64,000 bases of DNA from Kiritimatiellia bacterium (GCA_012103575.1 WLWN01000001.1:2050538-2114537); one strand, 5' to 3'; numbered from the stretch's first letter, positions 19,512-29,950 are shown. Notes: generated by a model from the letters alone, not told the origin. Numbers and translations are program-made.

Positions 19512-20426
19512 CTTTATTATTATCGCTTTTTGTACGTGAAGCCGATTTTCTGCTTGATCAAAAACAACCGACTGAGGGCCGTCAATCACCTCAGCGGTTT
19601 GTTCATGTCCTCTAAGAGCCGGAAGACAATTCATGAAGATGGCTTCAGGGTGAGCGTGTTGTATCAGGCGCGTATTTACTTGGTATGGTTTAAGGGCTTC
19701 TACACGTTTCTCGAATAATTCAGCGGAGACATGATAACTCATCCAAGAATCCGTATAGACAATGTCCACACACGCTACGGCTTCCGCCGGATTATGAAAA
19801 ATCTTTATTTCCGAGCCGGTTTCTTGGCTGATTTTTTTCGCCTGTTTTAAGACGTTCGCATGCGGGAGATAGTCCTGGCCATCAGGACAACCGATATGGA
19901 TGTCTATACCTGTCATGGCGCAACCGTATAGCAATGAATGGGTCACATTGTTATTTGCGTCCCCTATATAGGCTAGCTTACTTCTCTCAAGAGAACCTTT
20001 ATGTTCCCTGATCGTAAACAAATCAGCCAGAATTTGGCAAGGGTGAACAAAATCGGTAAGCGCATTAATCACAGGTACACTTGATGCATGTGCCATGTCT
20101 TGAAGTTTGGCATGATCAAAAAGCCTTGCAGCAATTACATCGACATAGCGACTGACCGTGTTTATCGTATCCGAAACCGACTCTTTGCCTGTACCTAAAG
20201 GTGATGAAGACATGTCGTAATAAATCGCATGGCCCCCCATTTGCGTCATCGCCACCTCAAAAGAAACACGGGTTCGGAGACTGGGTTTCTCAAAGATCAT
20301 CCATAGGGTCTTCCGATCCACTGTATTTCGGAATCGTGTGGGGTTCTTTTTTGCTTCATGAGCCAAGTCCAGAACCTGTAGCAGTAGGTCTGTACTCCAA
20401 TCGTTTAATGAAATTAAATGTTGCAT
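19476..20426 (-). CDS. argF: Ornithine carbamoyltransferase
   Basis: 316 residues, catalysing carbamoyl phosphate + ornithine to citrulline in arginine synthesis. The start at 20426 is preceded by AAGGAATAAG. Carbamoyl-phosphate motif KPSLRTRVSFE near residue 51 and HPCQ near 130 are conserved. The ornithine-loop motif usually read as HCLP is NCLP here (FMNCLPALRG, near 263), an unusual substitution. The C-terminal ten residues derive from a heptamer repeat. No other arginine gene is nearby. A transcarbamylase for a related substrate is possible, but the overall sequence fits OTC. Confidence 0.9.
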   Translation of the reverse strand: MQHLISLNDWSTDLLLQVLDLAHEAKKNPTRFRNTVDRKTLWMIFEKPSLRTRVSFEVAMTQMGGHAIYYDMSSSPLGTGKESVSDTINTVSRYVDVIAARLFDHAKLQDMAHASSVPVINALTDFVHPCQILADLFTIREHKGSLERSKLAYIGDANNNVTHSLLYGCAMTGIDIHIGCPDGQDYLPHANVLKQAKKISQETGSEIKIFHNPAEAVACVDIVYTDSWMSYHVSAELFEKRVEALKPYQVNTRLIQHAHPEAIFMNCLPALRGHEQTAEVIDGPQSVVFDQAENRLHVQKAIIIKLGLWDYGTMRP

Positions 20427-20516
20427 CTTATTCCTTGCCTCAAGAATACGCGAAAAAGGGAAAAAAGCAGTCATTATTTTGACTACTTTTGCGCATTTTG
20501 CAAACAAACTTCATTG

Positions 20517-23063
20517 TCAGATTTTGGGTTTTACCCGGCTGAATACAACATTCGAGATTGCGAGGTCAGCATTTCTCGAATAGCGAAAGTTTAGGCGGAC
20601 CGGAAGATTGTTCGTTTGTGTAAAATATCCCCGAGCTCTCTGCCCGGCAATTACGTCGAAGTCTGAAGATCTTTGAGGCCCCATGGCCACATGAAACGCA
20701 CCGAGATATGTTCCCTCCTTCGCGGACGATGAAGCGTATAAATCAATCGCATATGTCCCCTTTTTAAAAGGTAGTTTCGGTCCGTAAAAAATTGTTTCGT
20801 CACGTTCGTGCGTTGGACGAAAAAGGACAGAATCGGTTTTGAGATCCGTGTACCCTGCATGAAAAAAGCAAGGCGCTGGCAGACTTAGTTCTTCCCCCAC
20901 ATTGATGTATGCCCAATCACCTGCCATAAGTAATGCGCTGTCCAAATCAACGGTCCCCTTTTGATGTTCGATGCGCAGCGCAATTCGTGTGTGTTCTTTG
21001 ACATCTGCAGGAACTTCTTCCCATATCCAATGACTCTCTTGAACGGAAACCCTATACGGATCAGTCCTTTGAGCGTTTAGCATGCTATATACATTAAGTG
21101 TACCTTGGCCTTTTAACCGTATCAGCCAACGTAGAGAAGGGGCCGGCGATATTTCAGTGGAGGGTATTTCAATCCAGCTTCCCGGAACGGAGACCGTTAA
21201 ATAGCCATGCCGATCAGTCGCGTGTGATGAAGTGTAAGACGTGTTTTCATTGCGGCCTTTTTCCATTTCCCAATATCGCGTTGGAAAAAAAGAGTTCCAC
21301 GTTTCGGCCACAAGAGGTCGCTTTTCTCCCGTTTTTAGAATTTCAAAAGCCCAAACAGGGCCCGTCTGTTTTAACAGGGATAATCGAGGATGATTGAGCA
21401 AGGCTTTAAGGGTAAACGCTACAGGAAACGGACTGACTTTCTCAGGGAATGCATTTTCATGTAATACGATATATCCAACGCCCATATCCAGGAGCGTGTC
21501 TAGTTGCTTCTCTGATAGATCACCCTTGTCCGCAGAGCTAAACCGGTTAAAAATTTTTTCTTTGTAATCTGTTCTAACAGCTGGGCTATACCCGTTTATC
21601 ATTCGAATATGATAAAGTGACACATAATACTCATATAACGACGACCACGCGGTGTCGCCTGGCCACAAGGGTATGGCCAGTATATGAGGGTTTTGTCCTT
21701 TTGAAACAGCGTCTTGAGCCATTGCTTTATAGGCCTCTTGTTCTGTATCAAGCAAACAGATAGAAGGGTGGAAACGAAATGAAAACTCTAGGGTTAGACA
21801 TGTTGCAAAGCCTATTAGGAAGATATTTCGCCACATTCTTCCTGGATATATACCCAGCCACCTCTTTAATAGAGGGACTGATAGAACCGCTAATAGTGAC
21901 GGAACAAGGCAGAAAATTTTGGTCGGTTGCCGAATCATTTTGTAAGGAGGAATGAGTTTTCTAGCGGCGTCCAAGATCACTCCGTCATATGGACCATTGG
22001 GTCCTAGTGCAAGGACGAAGATTCCAACAGATCCGAGTGCGCAGGTTATAGCAAAGAAAATATTCCACCGATTGATGGTCCGATTTCGTACAGCATGAAA
22101 AACCGACAAGATGCTTCCTGTAAAAAAAATGAACCCGAAACAAAGACCTATATAAATTTTATTAGAGAGGCCGGGCTTCCAACTAAAAAGCCCCTCTATT
22201 TTCGGGGAAAAAAGAGCAATTTCTTGGAAATGACGACCAGCGCTCATCGTCGAATCGGACAGACTCTTTGTCGTTATTAAGCTGAGAAAAACCGTTAGAC
22301 CCAATAGGATAACGAGTGGGAAAAGGGCCATCGTTAGTTTTATGTAGCTTTCTTTTTCCTTCCACTTGAAGTCATATTTGATGAAGAACGTAATGACGCA
22401 CCAGCAGGGTATAAACAAAACACTAAAGAAAAAGACCTGCAGGCAGGTTAAGTACGTTAAAAGAATCGTAAGACCTGCTAACAAACCTCCCGACCATCTT
22501 TTTTCTCGAACCGCCATGTCAATGCCCAACAAGAGTAGAGGTACCCACATCATGGCATATCCAGTAGGACTTCCTCCCAGTAACGTGATCCACCTATAAG
22601 GTAGGACAAGGCCAAGTAGTGCCGCGGTCCCTGCGACAAAATGATCCGGTGTATACCTGCGAACAAAAAGCCATGTAAAAAAATAGGTGAGCCATAGGGA
22701 TATAAACACGGCCATGTTTACACCAAACGCCCGACCCCCTATAAACGCACCGAGTGTATAGATCAAAGAGATAGGCGCAAAGTAAGGTCCCGGCACGTAT
22801 CGTTGCTTATCGTCCCCTGTATTAAACTCATAGAGATTATAAAACAAGGGGGTTTTTCCTGTTAGCATTTCGCTAAACAGCCAAAAATGATATTCAATCT
22901 GCAGATGGTCACCATGTACCATGGAGCGGACAGAACGGGTTTCCGAGTTGTGTGCGGAAGCAGGAATACCTTCAAAAATATGTTTTGGCAAAGGCCAAGA
23001 AAATAAAATCCATATCGCTAAAGTGATTATAAAAGAAATGCCAAGTGTTTTTCCCCAATGCAT
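20517..23063 (-). CDS. Large membrane protein, GT-C/YfhO-like glycan enzyme candidate
   Basis: 848 residues. About a dozen membrane helices occupy roughly the first 430 residues. After the first helix a periplasmic loop contains SMVHGDHLQIEYHFWLFSEM, the kind of acidic loop seen in GT-C glycosyltransferases, and the helices are followed by a long extracytoplasmic part rich in beta strands. It is probably a polyprenyl-phosphate-sugar-dependent glycosyltransferase or a related envelope protein; the exact family was not recognised. It follows the pyruvyltransferase-like gene by 28 bp, so the two are likely co-transcribed. Confidence 0.7.
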   Translation of the reverse strand: MHWGKTLGISFIITLAIWILFSWPLPKHIFEGIPASAHNSETRSVRSMVHGDHLQIEYHFWLFSEMLTGKTPLFYNLYEFNTGDDKQRYVPGPYFAPISLIYTLGAFIGGRAFGVNMAVFISLWLTYFFTWLFVRRYTPDHFVAGTAALLGLVLPYRWITLLGGSPTGYAMMWVPLLLLGIDMAVREKRWSGGLLAGLTILLTYLTCLQVFFFSVLFIPCWCVITFFIKYDFKWKEKESYIKLTMALFPLVILLGLTVFLSLITTKSLSDSTMSAGRHFQEIALFSPKIEGLFSWKPGLSNKIYIGLCFGFIFFTGSILSVFHAVRNRTINRWNIFFAITCALGSVGIFVLALGPNGPYDGVILDAARKLIPPYKMIRQPTKIFCLVPSLLAVLSVPLLKRWLGIYPGRMWRNIFLIGFATCLTLEFSFRFHPSICLLDTEQEAYKAMAQDAVSKGQNPHILAIPLWPGDTAWSSLYEYYVSLYHIRMINGYSPAVRTDYKEKIFNRFSSADKGDLSEKQLDTLLDMGVGYIVLHENAFPEKVSPFPVAFTLKALLNHPRLSLLKQTGPVWAFEILKTGEKRPLVAETWNSFFPTRYWEMEKGRNENTSYTSSHATDRHGYLTVSVPGSWIEIPSTEISPAPSLRWLIRLKGQGTLNVYSMLNAQRTDPYRVSVQESHWIWEEVPADVKEHTRIALRIEHQKGTVDLDSALLMAGDWAYINVGEELSLPAPCFFHAGYTDLKTDSVLFRPTHERDETIFYGPKLPFKKGTYAIDLYASSSAKEGTYLGAFHVAMGPQRSSDFDVIAGQRARGYFTQTNNLPVRLNFRYSRNADLAISNVVFSRVKPKI

Positions 23064-23091
23064 AAGTGTTCTTCTTTAATGGTTGTAAGGG

Positions 23092-24330
23092 TCAAGGTTC
23101 TGAAAGAGTTGAGAAGACGTCATCGAGGTTTTCATCTCGGTCTATTGCGCCCACTAGCGCTGCAGCCTTTTGGGCTCTTTTTTGAAGGATGGGAACGTGT
23201 TGCTGTAAATGCGTTTTAATGGATGAACGGTTTTCCCAGGTTTCCAAGATTCGGCGGACGAGTGTTTCTTTGGAAAAATCTTCAAAATCCATACAACACG
23301 TTTTAAGTTCCAACGAATTAAGATAATGTCTTACTTTAGGTTGATAGGCTAATCCGAGGATCGGGGTATGCTCAGATGAAGCCAAAATAAGTGAATGGAG
23401 CCGCATACCAAAGAGGACTGAAATGGCACCGAGGGCTCCTTTAATGTCATAATGATTAAAATCAATGTTGGTTAGCAACGTGGCGTTTACTGAGCTGTCT
23501 AATGCGTGCATCACCGCTTTGGTAATGGCCACATCATGATGTTGAGTTGCTACAAATAGAAGAGGCACTTCTATTTCTTGAGCTACACGATTTAGCGCAG
23601 CCGTTGTTGTTCTAATAAACGTTTCTTTTCCCATGGGCTGAATGTGTGGTCCGGCCCACGTATCTATATACCGGTTCAGATTAATGCCTAAAATGTCTTG
23701 GTCTGGATCAAGGTCGATTTTTTTGAATAGTTCAATGATTTTATCTTTAGGCGGTGGCTGAACGTTTAAGGCGGCATCCGCTCCCAAAAAAATGCGTGGG
23801 TTTTTTACACCTATTTCTTGGAGTATGTGTAGAGAATCTTTATCTCGCACAGTAATGAAATCCATGAGTTCTGCAAGCTCTCGCAATATTTTTCGTCCAT
23901 GAGCCGTGTTTACGGGTCCTGTTCCGACATTGTAGAACCCCATCTTTTTCCCGCGTTTCTTCGCATAGGGAAGTAAAAGATACAGCGTAGATATAAAATT
24001 GAAAAGCGGGTTGTATAGGGATCGATCAAACAAAATCGCATCAAAAATTAAGGTTAAGTTTGTCCGCATAACAGAACGGAATGTTGGTAACCCTAACATT
24101 TTAATCGATAGATTCCAGGGAAGCATCGAAATCGCTCGTGTTTGATGGTGGGGATAATGTTGCTGAATATAGCTCGGTTTTATCGTCGGGATTTCATAAT
24201 TCAAAGAAGTCTGACAGGTCGCATCAATAGATTCCATGAGCCCAGAAATCAAAGCTGCATCACCTGCATTTCTTCCTGAAGAGGATCCTAATAATGTCGC
24301 TGAGTGTAGCATCTTAAGTATTCCGTCCAT
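23092..24330 (-). CDS. Polysaccharide pyruvyl transferase family protein
   Basis: Member of the CsaB/WcaK family, about 412 residues. Features include LLGSSSGRNAGDAALISGLM near the N terminus, YNVGTGPV in the middle, a C-terminal half with GINLNRYIDTW, and FGMRLHSLILASSEHTPILG (the GxRxHxxxxA signature). Such enzymes transfer pyruvate from PEP to a sugar, or belong to related groups acting on surface glycans. The open frame starts with GTG at 24360; the ATG at 24330 preceded by GAAGGG is preferred. Probably first gene of the minus-strand run leading to the large membrane protein. Confidence 0.85.
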   Translation of the reverse strand: MDGILKMLHSATLLGSSSGRNAGDAALISGLMESIDATCQTSLNYEIPTIKPSYIQQHYPHHQTRAISMLPWNLSIKMLGLPTFRSVMRTNLTLIFDAILFDRSLYNPLFNFISTLYLLLPYAKKRGKKMGFYNVGTGPVNTAHGRKILRELAELMDFITVRDKDSLHILQEIGVKNPRIFLGADAALNVQPPPKDKIIELFKKIDLDPDQDILGINLNRYIDTWAGPHIQPMGKETFIRTTTAALNRVAQEIEVPLLFVATQHHDVAITKAVMHALDSSVNATLLTNIDFNHYDIKGALGAISVLFGMRLHSLILASSEHTPILGLAYQPKVRHYLNSLELKTCCMDFEDFSKETLVRRILETWENRSSIKTHLQQHVPILQKRAQKAAALVGAIDRDENLDDVFSTLSEP

Positions 24331-24518
24331 AAAATTGTTTAACCCTTCACCGAACTCCACACACGGTCAACTCTAAAAAATATAAATTACGGGACACCTT
24401 GTAGGCGACCTCACAGATTACGTAGAGCTTGACCACGCGACGTTAACCATATACTCTCCCTCTTTTTTATCTGCCCGAAACATTATATTTAGGGAGAGTT
24501 TTGTGAATTTGAATCATG

Positions 24519-24681
24519 CCTGGATCCGTCAGTTAAACGCGGATTTCTGCACGAACCATTTGAGCCAAAAGGAATTACAAAAAAGCCTCGACGCACCCAG
24601 CGGGTGCGCCTGCGTTTTTTTGCAACCTTTTGCCTCCAAAGCATTCGCACAGAAATCCCACGTTTAACTGACGGATCCAGG
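24519..24681. mobile_element. MITE-like element, copy 1 (163 bp)
   Basis: Starts CCTGGATCCGTCAGTTAAAC and ends with its reverse complement, and is flanked by the 5-bp direct repeat TCATG (24514-24518, 24682-24686). The two ~70-bp arms are imperfect inverted repeats. The centre holds CGCACCC-AGC-GGGTGCG bordered by AAAAAA and TTTTTTT. No real coding capacity. The end sequence and 5-bp duplication match the IS1380 element at 4188. Confidence 0.93.
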
Positions 24682-24697
24682 TCATGCTAAAAAATTA

Positions 24698-25318
24698 ATG
24701 ACCATGACGTTTAATGTGTTTTTATATGGAATTATAACCCTTTTTTTATCTGCTTGCGGTGGAGGAGGGGGTGATAGAGGAGGGAGCAGCGTGACAAGTG
24801 TTGTATGTATTGGAGACAGCATTACAGCAGGTTCGAGGTTATCTGGAGGACAAGCCTACCCGAGCCAGCTATCTGCTATGATTGGAGTCCCGGTCATTAA
24901 TGCGGGTGTACCCGGACAAACAAGCGCGGGTGGAGTGGGACGCATCAGCAGCTTAATTGATAATACTAAACCATCACATATTTGTATCTTATATGGCTCT
25001 AACGATGCGATACAGGATGTAGCCCCCACGGTGACGTTCATCAACATTGTAGCCATGGTGAACACGGCCATTGCCAAAGGTGTTGTTCCTGTGGTGGGAA
25101 CTATACCCCCGATGATTGGTGAGCGAGCGATCTTTCAGCCCAGGGTAAATCAACTCAACGATGGGATTCCTGGTGTTGTTTCAGACAATGGTGGAAAGGT
25201 AGCCGACTCAGCCGGTCCCTTTGGAAGTGATGGAAGCGGGTTATTGCAAAGTGATAATCTACATCCCAATGCAAGTGGAGCGATTGCCATAGCTACAGCC
25301 TTTGCGAATCAGTTATAA
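24698..25318 (+). CDS. SGNH/GDSL-hydrolase lipoprotein
   Basis: 206 residues with a lipoprotein signal (LFLSAC, then a Gly-rich linker) and the SGNH blocks GDSIT (Ser), the Gly block in NAGVPG, GSND (Asn) and DNLHPN (Asp/His). A secreted esterase or deacetylase anchored to a membrane. The gene starts only 11 bp after the target duplication of MITE copy 1, so its native promoter and ribosome-binding site have been replaced or displaced. No clear Shine-Dalgarno sequence is seen. It precedes the polysaccharide-acetylation locus and could edit that polymer. Confidence 0.87.
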   Translation: MTMTFNVFLYGIITLFLSACGGGGGDRGGSSVTSVVCIGDSITAGSRLSGGQAYPSQLSAMIGVPVINAGVPGQTSAGGVGRISSLIDNTKPSHICILYGSNDAIQDVAPTVTFINIVAMVNTAIAKGVVPVVGTIPPMIGERAIFQPRVNQLNDGIPGVVSDNGGKVADSAGPFGSDGSGLLQSDNLHPNASGAIAIATAFANQL

Positions 25319-25485
25319 CCTCTCTCTATCCTCGCGTAGCCGTTGGCCGTAGCCATCACCGCTATAGTGGGACAAAAAATCCGACAATCGAATATTGTCC
25401 ACTAAAATAAAATTATGAAATATAGTCGTATAGAAGGGCTTCGCTATTTGTTATTAAGTCTTTTCCGTACGGACAACGTTTTATC

Positions 25486-26897
25486 ATGAACCGCAATTTT
25501 TCCCACACACACCTGTTTGCCAAAAAACTCTTGCCTGTAAAAATTTTGTTGAGCGTTTTAATCCTGGGGGGTGGATGTCACCTTTCTGAATCCCCCACAC
25601 GTAGTCTGACCAATCAGAACCTACGCGTAGTCTGGGTCCAAGACCAAAAGGAGGGTTCCGACTCTTTTGCGCGGAGTCAACATTTGTTATTGATGGGTTA
25701 TGATAGCCAAACTGGCCGTGAAAGAGCGATTCTTCCGGAACAAGGAAATTACTTTAAACCTCTTTTTACACCGGATGGCATGCATATCGTTTTTAGCGAT
25801 ATGCTAAGTAACCGGGTCTATGTCGCGGATTGGTCAGGAACCTCTAAATGCTCTCTAGGGTCGGGTGTAGCCGTTGAAGTTTGGGAAGATCCAGCGTCCC
25901 ATCAAGTATGGGTTTATGTCCTGGATGGACCTCATATTGGAGGGGAACGCCATACGCCCAACCCGCTCTATCGATTCCCTCTCGACGAACCTATGAAGCG
26001 GGAACCTGTGTGGGATCAAACACATATGTCGTGGAGTAACTTTCAACTTTCTGCGGATGGAACCAAAGCGGGAGGACTGTTTCCATGGCCTCGTGCGGGT
26101 ATCTTAAACCTTGAAAAAAAACCTGGGGGAAATTCGCTAAAGGATGCTGGGCTTCTTTTAGCCCAGATAATGAATATCGACTGTGGGTTTTTGATGGGGC
26201 CCATCGGAATCTTATCTTCTACCGCGAAGGCTCCGATGATGGTTATCGAATGAACATCAATCAAGCCGAAGGCATTAATGGGCATGAAGTATATCATCCT
26301 CGTTGGAGTAATCATCCTCGGTTTTTAGTTATGACGGGCCCTTACGTCGAAGGAGAAGGGGGTAATAAGATTGGAGGGGGCGGGAAACGTGTCGAAATCT
26401 ATGCTGGCCGCTTTAGCCCCGATTATGATAAAGTTGAGCACTGGCTGCGAATTACGGATAACAAAAAAGGTGACTTTTACCCTGACCTATGGATTCACGG
26501 CGCAGTCGACAACGTCGCTACAAGCCCCCCTCGATCGGTTCCACCTCCGAAATCCGTGTCAAAAGAACAACATATTGTGCACGCCCAATGTGTAGAGACT
26601 TATACACTTCCTAACCCTGAAAATATCGGTGTTTATGACCGCGCATTGGCCGTTAATCGCTATCGTGTTGAAGAGGTAGAAACCGGATCGTTTAAAGGAA
26701 AAACTCTTTTCGTGGCTCAATGGCTTATTCGAGATCGTAAACTCGTTAAATCCATCCCCTCGGTGGGGGTGACGTATCGTCTGATCCTGGAAAACTTTTA
26801 TGCACACCCCGACCTGGAGGGAGAGCGACTTCTCATAGGTCCTATCATGGATCCTGAAGCAGACATCTACATTGACGTTTCACAAGAACCTCTTTAA
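25486..26897 (+). pseudogene. Lipoprotein with WD40/TolB-like propeller repeats, frameshifted
   Basis: Signal with a Cys (SVLILGGGC), then propeller-like blades (GNYFKPLFTPDGMHIVFSD, QVWVYVLDG, WSNFQLSADGTKAGGLFPWP). Near 26145-26160 the frame breaks: the original continues SPDNEYRLWVFDG...NLIFYREGSDDG in the frame that becomes the 26250 open frame and runs to 26897. A 1-bp deletion explains this. The gene precedes the AlgI-like gene by 11 bp and probably belonged to the same export and acetylation operon. The exact role is unknown. Confidence 0.78.
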
Positions 26898-26908
26898 CCT
26901 CCCGGTTT

Positions 26909-28325
26909 ATGGTTTTTAGCTCGCATCTTTTTATATTCTATTTCCTGCCTCTCACGCTACTGCTCTACTATGTAGTGCCTGTGCGAGAACGTCATGTTGT
27001 GCTCACCCTTCTAAGCTACAGCTTTTATGGATGGGCCAATCCTCTTTTCATGATACTCATGCTCTTTTCTACCATTATAGATTATATATGCGGTTCTATC
27101 ATTTCCAAAACACCCCTTCATCAATCCCGTAAACGCAAAATAGCTGTAGCCGTCTCAATCTGCACAAATCTATCCCTCTTAGGGTTTTTTAAATACTTCA
27201 ATTTTGCCCTAGAAAACTATCGTGTCTTCTTAACGTTCATGGGGCTGGAACACTTTAATCCCGATCTAACTCTGCAGGTCGTTCTCCCATTAGGGATAAG
27301 CTTCTACACCTTTCAATCGATGAGTTACACCATTGATATTTATCGCGGTCACGCAAAAGCGGTTAAGCGTTTTATTGATTTCGCTTGCTACGTTTCTATG
27401 TTTCCTCAACTTGTTGCTGGCCCGATTATTCGATTTCAGGAAATTGCTGATCAGATTCAGCAGCGAACACATACGTTTATAAAGTTTGCACGAGGGAGCG
27501 CTTTTGTTTGTTTGGGGTTGAGCAAAAAAGTTTTATTAGCCAACCCATGCGGCAAAGTAGCAGACATAACCTTTGATGCAGCATCCGTATACCTCCTTGA
27601 TGCGTGGTATGGGGCGCTAGCTTATGCCTTTCAAATCTATTTCGATTTCAGCGCCTATTCGGATATGGCCATTGGGTTAGGGCTCATGCTTGGCTTTGTT
27701 TTTCCTAAAAACTTTGATGCCCCCTATCTATCGGCATCGATTACAGAATTTTGGAAGCGTTGGCGTATATCTCTATCCACCTGGCTGCGAGATTACCTCT
27801 ACATCCCACTGGGAGGCAATCGAAAAGGCAGCGGTCAAACCTATTTTCAACCTTTCAATCGTTATGATTCTTGGAGGCCTTTGGCATGGTGCCGCATGGA
27901 ACTTTGTAGTGTGGGGCAGTCTCCATGGTATGCTGTTGGCCCTCGAGCGGATGAGAGGCAAAAATAGCGTCTATGCACACATACCTCACGCCATTCGCGT
28001 AGCCATTACATTTACGCTTATCCTGTTTACGTGGGTCTTTTTCCGCGCTGATAACCTGAGCCATGCACTAGCCTACTGCGGAAATATGCTCGGAATAACC
28101 CATGCGTCTATCAACAGTGGTCTGGTTGCGGGCATACTCTACAAACCTTACTATCTATGTACCATGACCATCGCCGCTTTAGTCATATGGACCGGATCAC
28201 AAACCTGGAATTGGACTCGGCATATTACGCAAAGGAAAGTCATCATCCTTTTCGTGCTGTTCTATACCGCTCTACTCGCGCTTATCACACAGGAGTATAA
28301 CCCTTTTATTTACTTCATTTTTTAG
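26909..28325 (+). pseudogene. MBOAT O-acyltransferase (AlgI-like), frameshifted
   Basis: Multi-helix membrane protein starting MVFSSHLFIFYFLPL, with VAGPIIRF, FDFSAYSDMAIGLG and FWKRWRISLSTWLRDYLYIP, all AlgI/DltB-type landmarks. At about 27845 a T-run slip (TATTTTCAAC for TATTTCAAC) throws it out of frame. The lost part, with the catalytic GGLWHGAAWNF His and six more helices, continues in the next frame to 28325. AlgI-type proteins pass acetyl groups across the inner membrane to an AlgX/AlgJ-type partner, which is present next door and intact. Confidence 0.9.
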
Positions 28326-28333
28326 ATCAAAAC

Positions 28334-29950
28334 ATGAATCTACACACAAACAGACCAACACGAGAGGAGGTGGCCGCATCCGAAGTCGGTCAGACTTCAA
28401 TATCCATCAGACTTGCGATAGTATGCACGTGCCTTTTCTGTATAACGATCTCTTCGGTGCCTATTATCCAGCAAAGCATTGATTTGTATGGGTCCCGCAC
28501 GGTCCGTGGCCCCTTTCGCCTATCTGAATATGCAAGGGGTTGGATACAAAGCCCTTTCATGGCTAACACAGGGCTCATGCAGGAGATGAACCGTTATGAA
28601 TCTGAGTTAGAAGAAAGATCTTTCTTAAAATCAATATTTTTAGGACCCACCCAATACCTACTGACCCGATGGCTTCAAGCGGGGAACGAACAAGTATATC
28701 CAGGGATATATCCATGGCTCTATTATAGACCCGATATAGATTACGCGATCCAACCGGGTTTTTTGAATAAGCGCCACAAAAAAAAAGAAACCCCTGTATC
28801 AACAATCCTTGACTTTCAACAACAACTTGCTCAACGAGGCATTACACTCATCTTGCTCCCAACTCCTGTTAAGCCAACCATACACCCAGAATTCTTTACT
28901 TCACGCTATGGGGTTCGGTCCCCTCCCCTTCACAATGCTTCCTACACGAATCTTCTAACAAACCTGAGACAACGCGGGGTTCACCTTTTTGATCCTACAC
29001 CTCACCTCATAGAACGGGCATCTCTTAGCAACCAACTTCAATACCTTCAAACAGATACGCATTTGACATTTGAAGCCATGACCGTGACAGCTCAACAACT
29101 TGCTTTTTACATCAAAGAACATATGAAACCTCCACCAAAGACCATCTCCTACAAACAAACTGAACAGGTTGTAACCAATCAAAGGGATATTGCCGTCATG
29201 CTCAAACTGCCCTCCAGCCATGCTTTCTACCCTCAAGAAATACAAACGCTTCAACAAGTTCTAACCCCTAACGACGAACTCTGGAAACCAGAACTCTCGG
29301 CGGATATTTTACTGTTAGGAGACAGTTTTAGTAATATCTACTCACTTGAAGGGATGGGATGGGGAACTTCAGCAGGTTTAGCCGAGCAGCTCAGTTTCTA
29401 CCTTCAACGACCCCTCGATGCCATTTTTCGTAACGATGCAGGAGCCTATGCAACGCGACAGATTCTGTCCCAATCATTAGCAAGAGGAAGAGATCGGCTT
29501 GATGGAAAAAAGATTGTCATATGGCAATTTGCAGCCAGAGAACTGTTTCAAGGAGACTGGAAAAAATATTCACTAAAATTAGGACAAAGTCAACTCAGCG
29601 ACTTCTATAGTCCTACAACAACAATTTCAGGATCAGGAACCATCGCCGTTATTTCGCGATCACCAAAACCGGGAACGGTCCCTTATAAAGATAATATGAT
29701 TACATTGCATTTAGTTGACCTGGTGATTCCAGCAATAACATCTTTACAACAAGCGCTCGTTTATACATGGGGCATGCGAAAAAACCGATTAACCCAAGCC
29801 GCGTATTTACGCCCTGGTGACCGGGTCGAACTTAGCCTTTCCCTCTGGCTTGAAGTAGAAAACAAATATGGAGGTTACCGGAGGACCCCTCTAGATGATG
29901 TGGATGTTGAATTAGAAGAACCGTGTTGGTCTGAGCACATAAATCGCTAA
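28334..29950 (+). CDS. AlgX/AlgJ-like SGNH acetyltransferase
   Basis: 538 residues with one N-terminal membrane anchor (about 26-48). The SGNH-like domain has ILLPTPVKPTIHPEF, a DTHLTFEAM motif near residue 240 (Asp-His pair) and LLLGDSFSNIYSLEG near 328 (Ser), as in the AlgX/AlgJ family that transfers acetyl groups to exported polysaccharide in the periplasm. The C-terminal ~120 residues may be a carbohydrate-contacting extension. It follows the MBOAT gene by 8 bp. Intact, unlike its MBOAT partner, so the pair may no longer work. Confidence 0.85.
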   Translation: MNLHTNRPTREEVAASEVGQTSISIRLAIVCTCLFCITISSVPIIQQSIDLYGSRTVRGPFRLSEYARGWIQSPFMANTGLMQEMNRYESELEERSFLKSIFLGPTQYLLTRWLQAGNEQVYPGIYPWLYYRPDIDYAIQPGFLNKRHKKKETPVSTILDFQQQLAQRGITLILLPTPVKPTIHPEFFTSRYGVRSPPLHNASYTNLLTNLRQRGVHLFDPTPHLIERASLSNQLQYLQTDTHLTFEAMTVTAQQLAFYIKEHMKPPPKTISYKQTEQVVTNQRDIAVMLKLPSSHAFYPQEIQTLQQVLTPNDELWKPELSADILLLGDSFSNIYSLEGMGWGTSAGLAEQLSFYLQRPLDAIFRNDAGAYATRQILSQSLARGRDRLDGKKIVIWQFAARELFQGDWKKYSLKLGQSQLSDFYSPTTTISGSGTIAVISRSPKPGTVPYKDNMITLHLVDLVIPAITSLQQALVYTWGMRKNRLTQAAYLRPGDRVELSLSLWLEVENKYGGYRRTPLDDVDVELEEPCWSEHINR

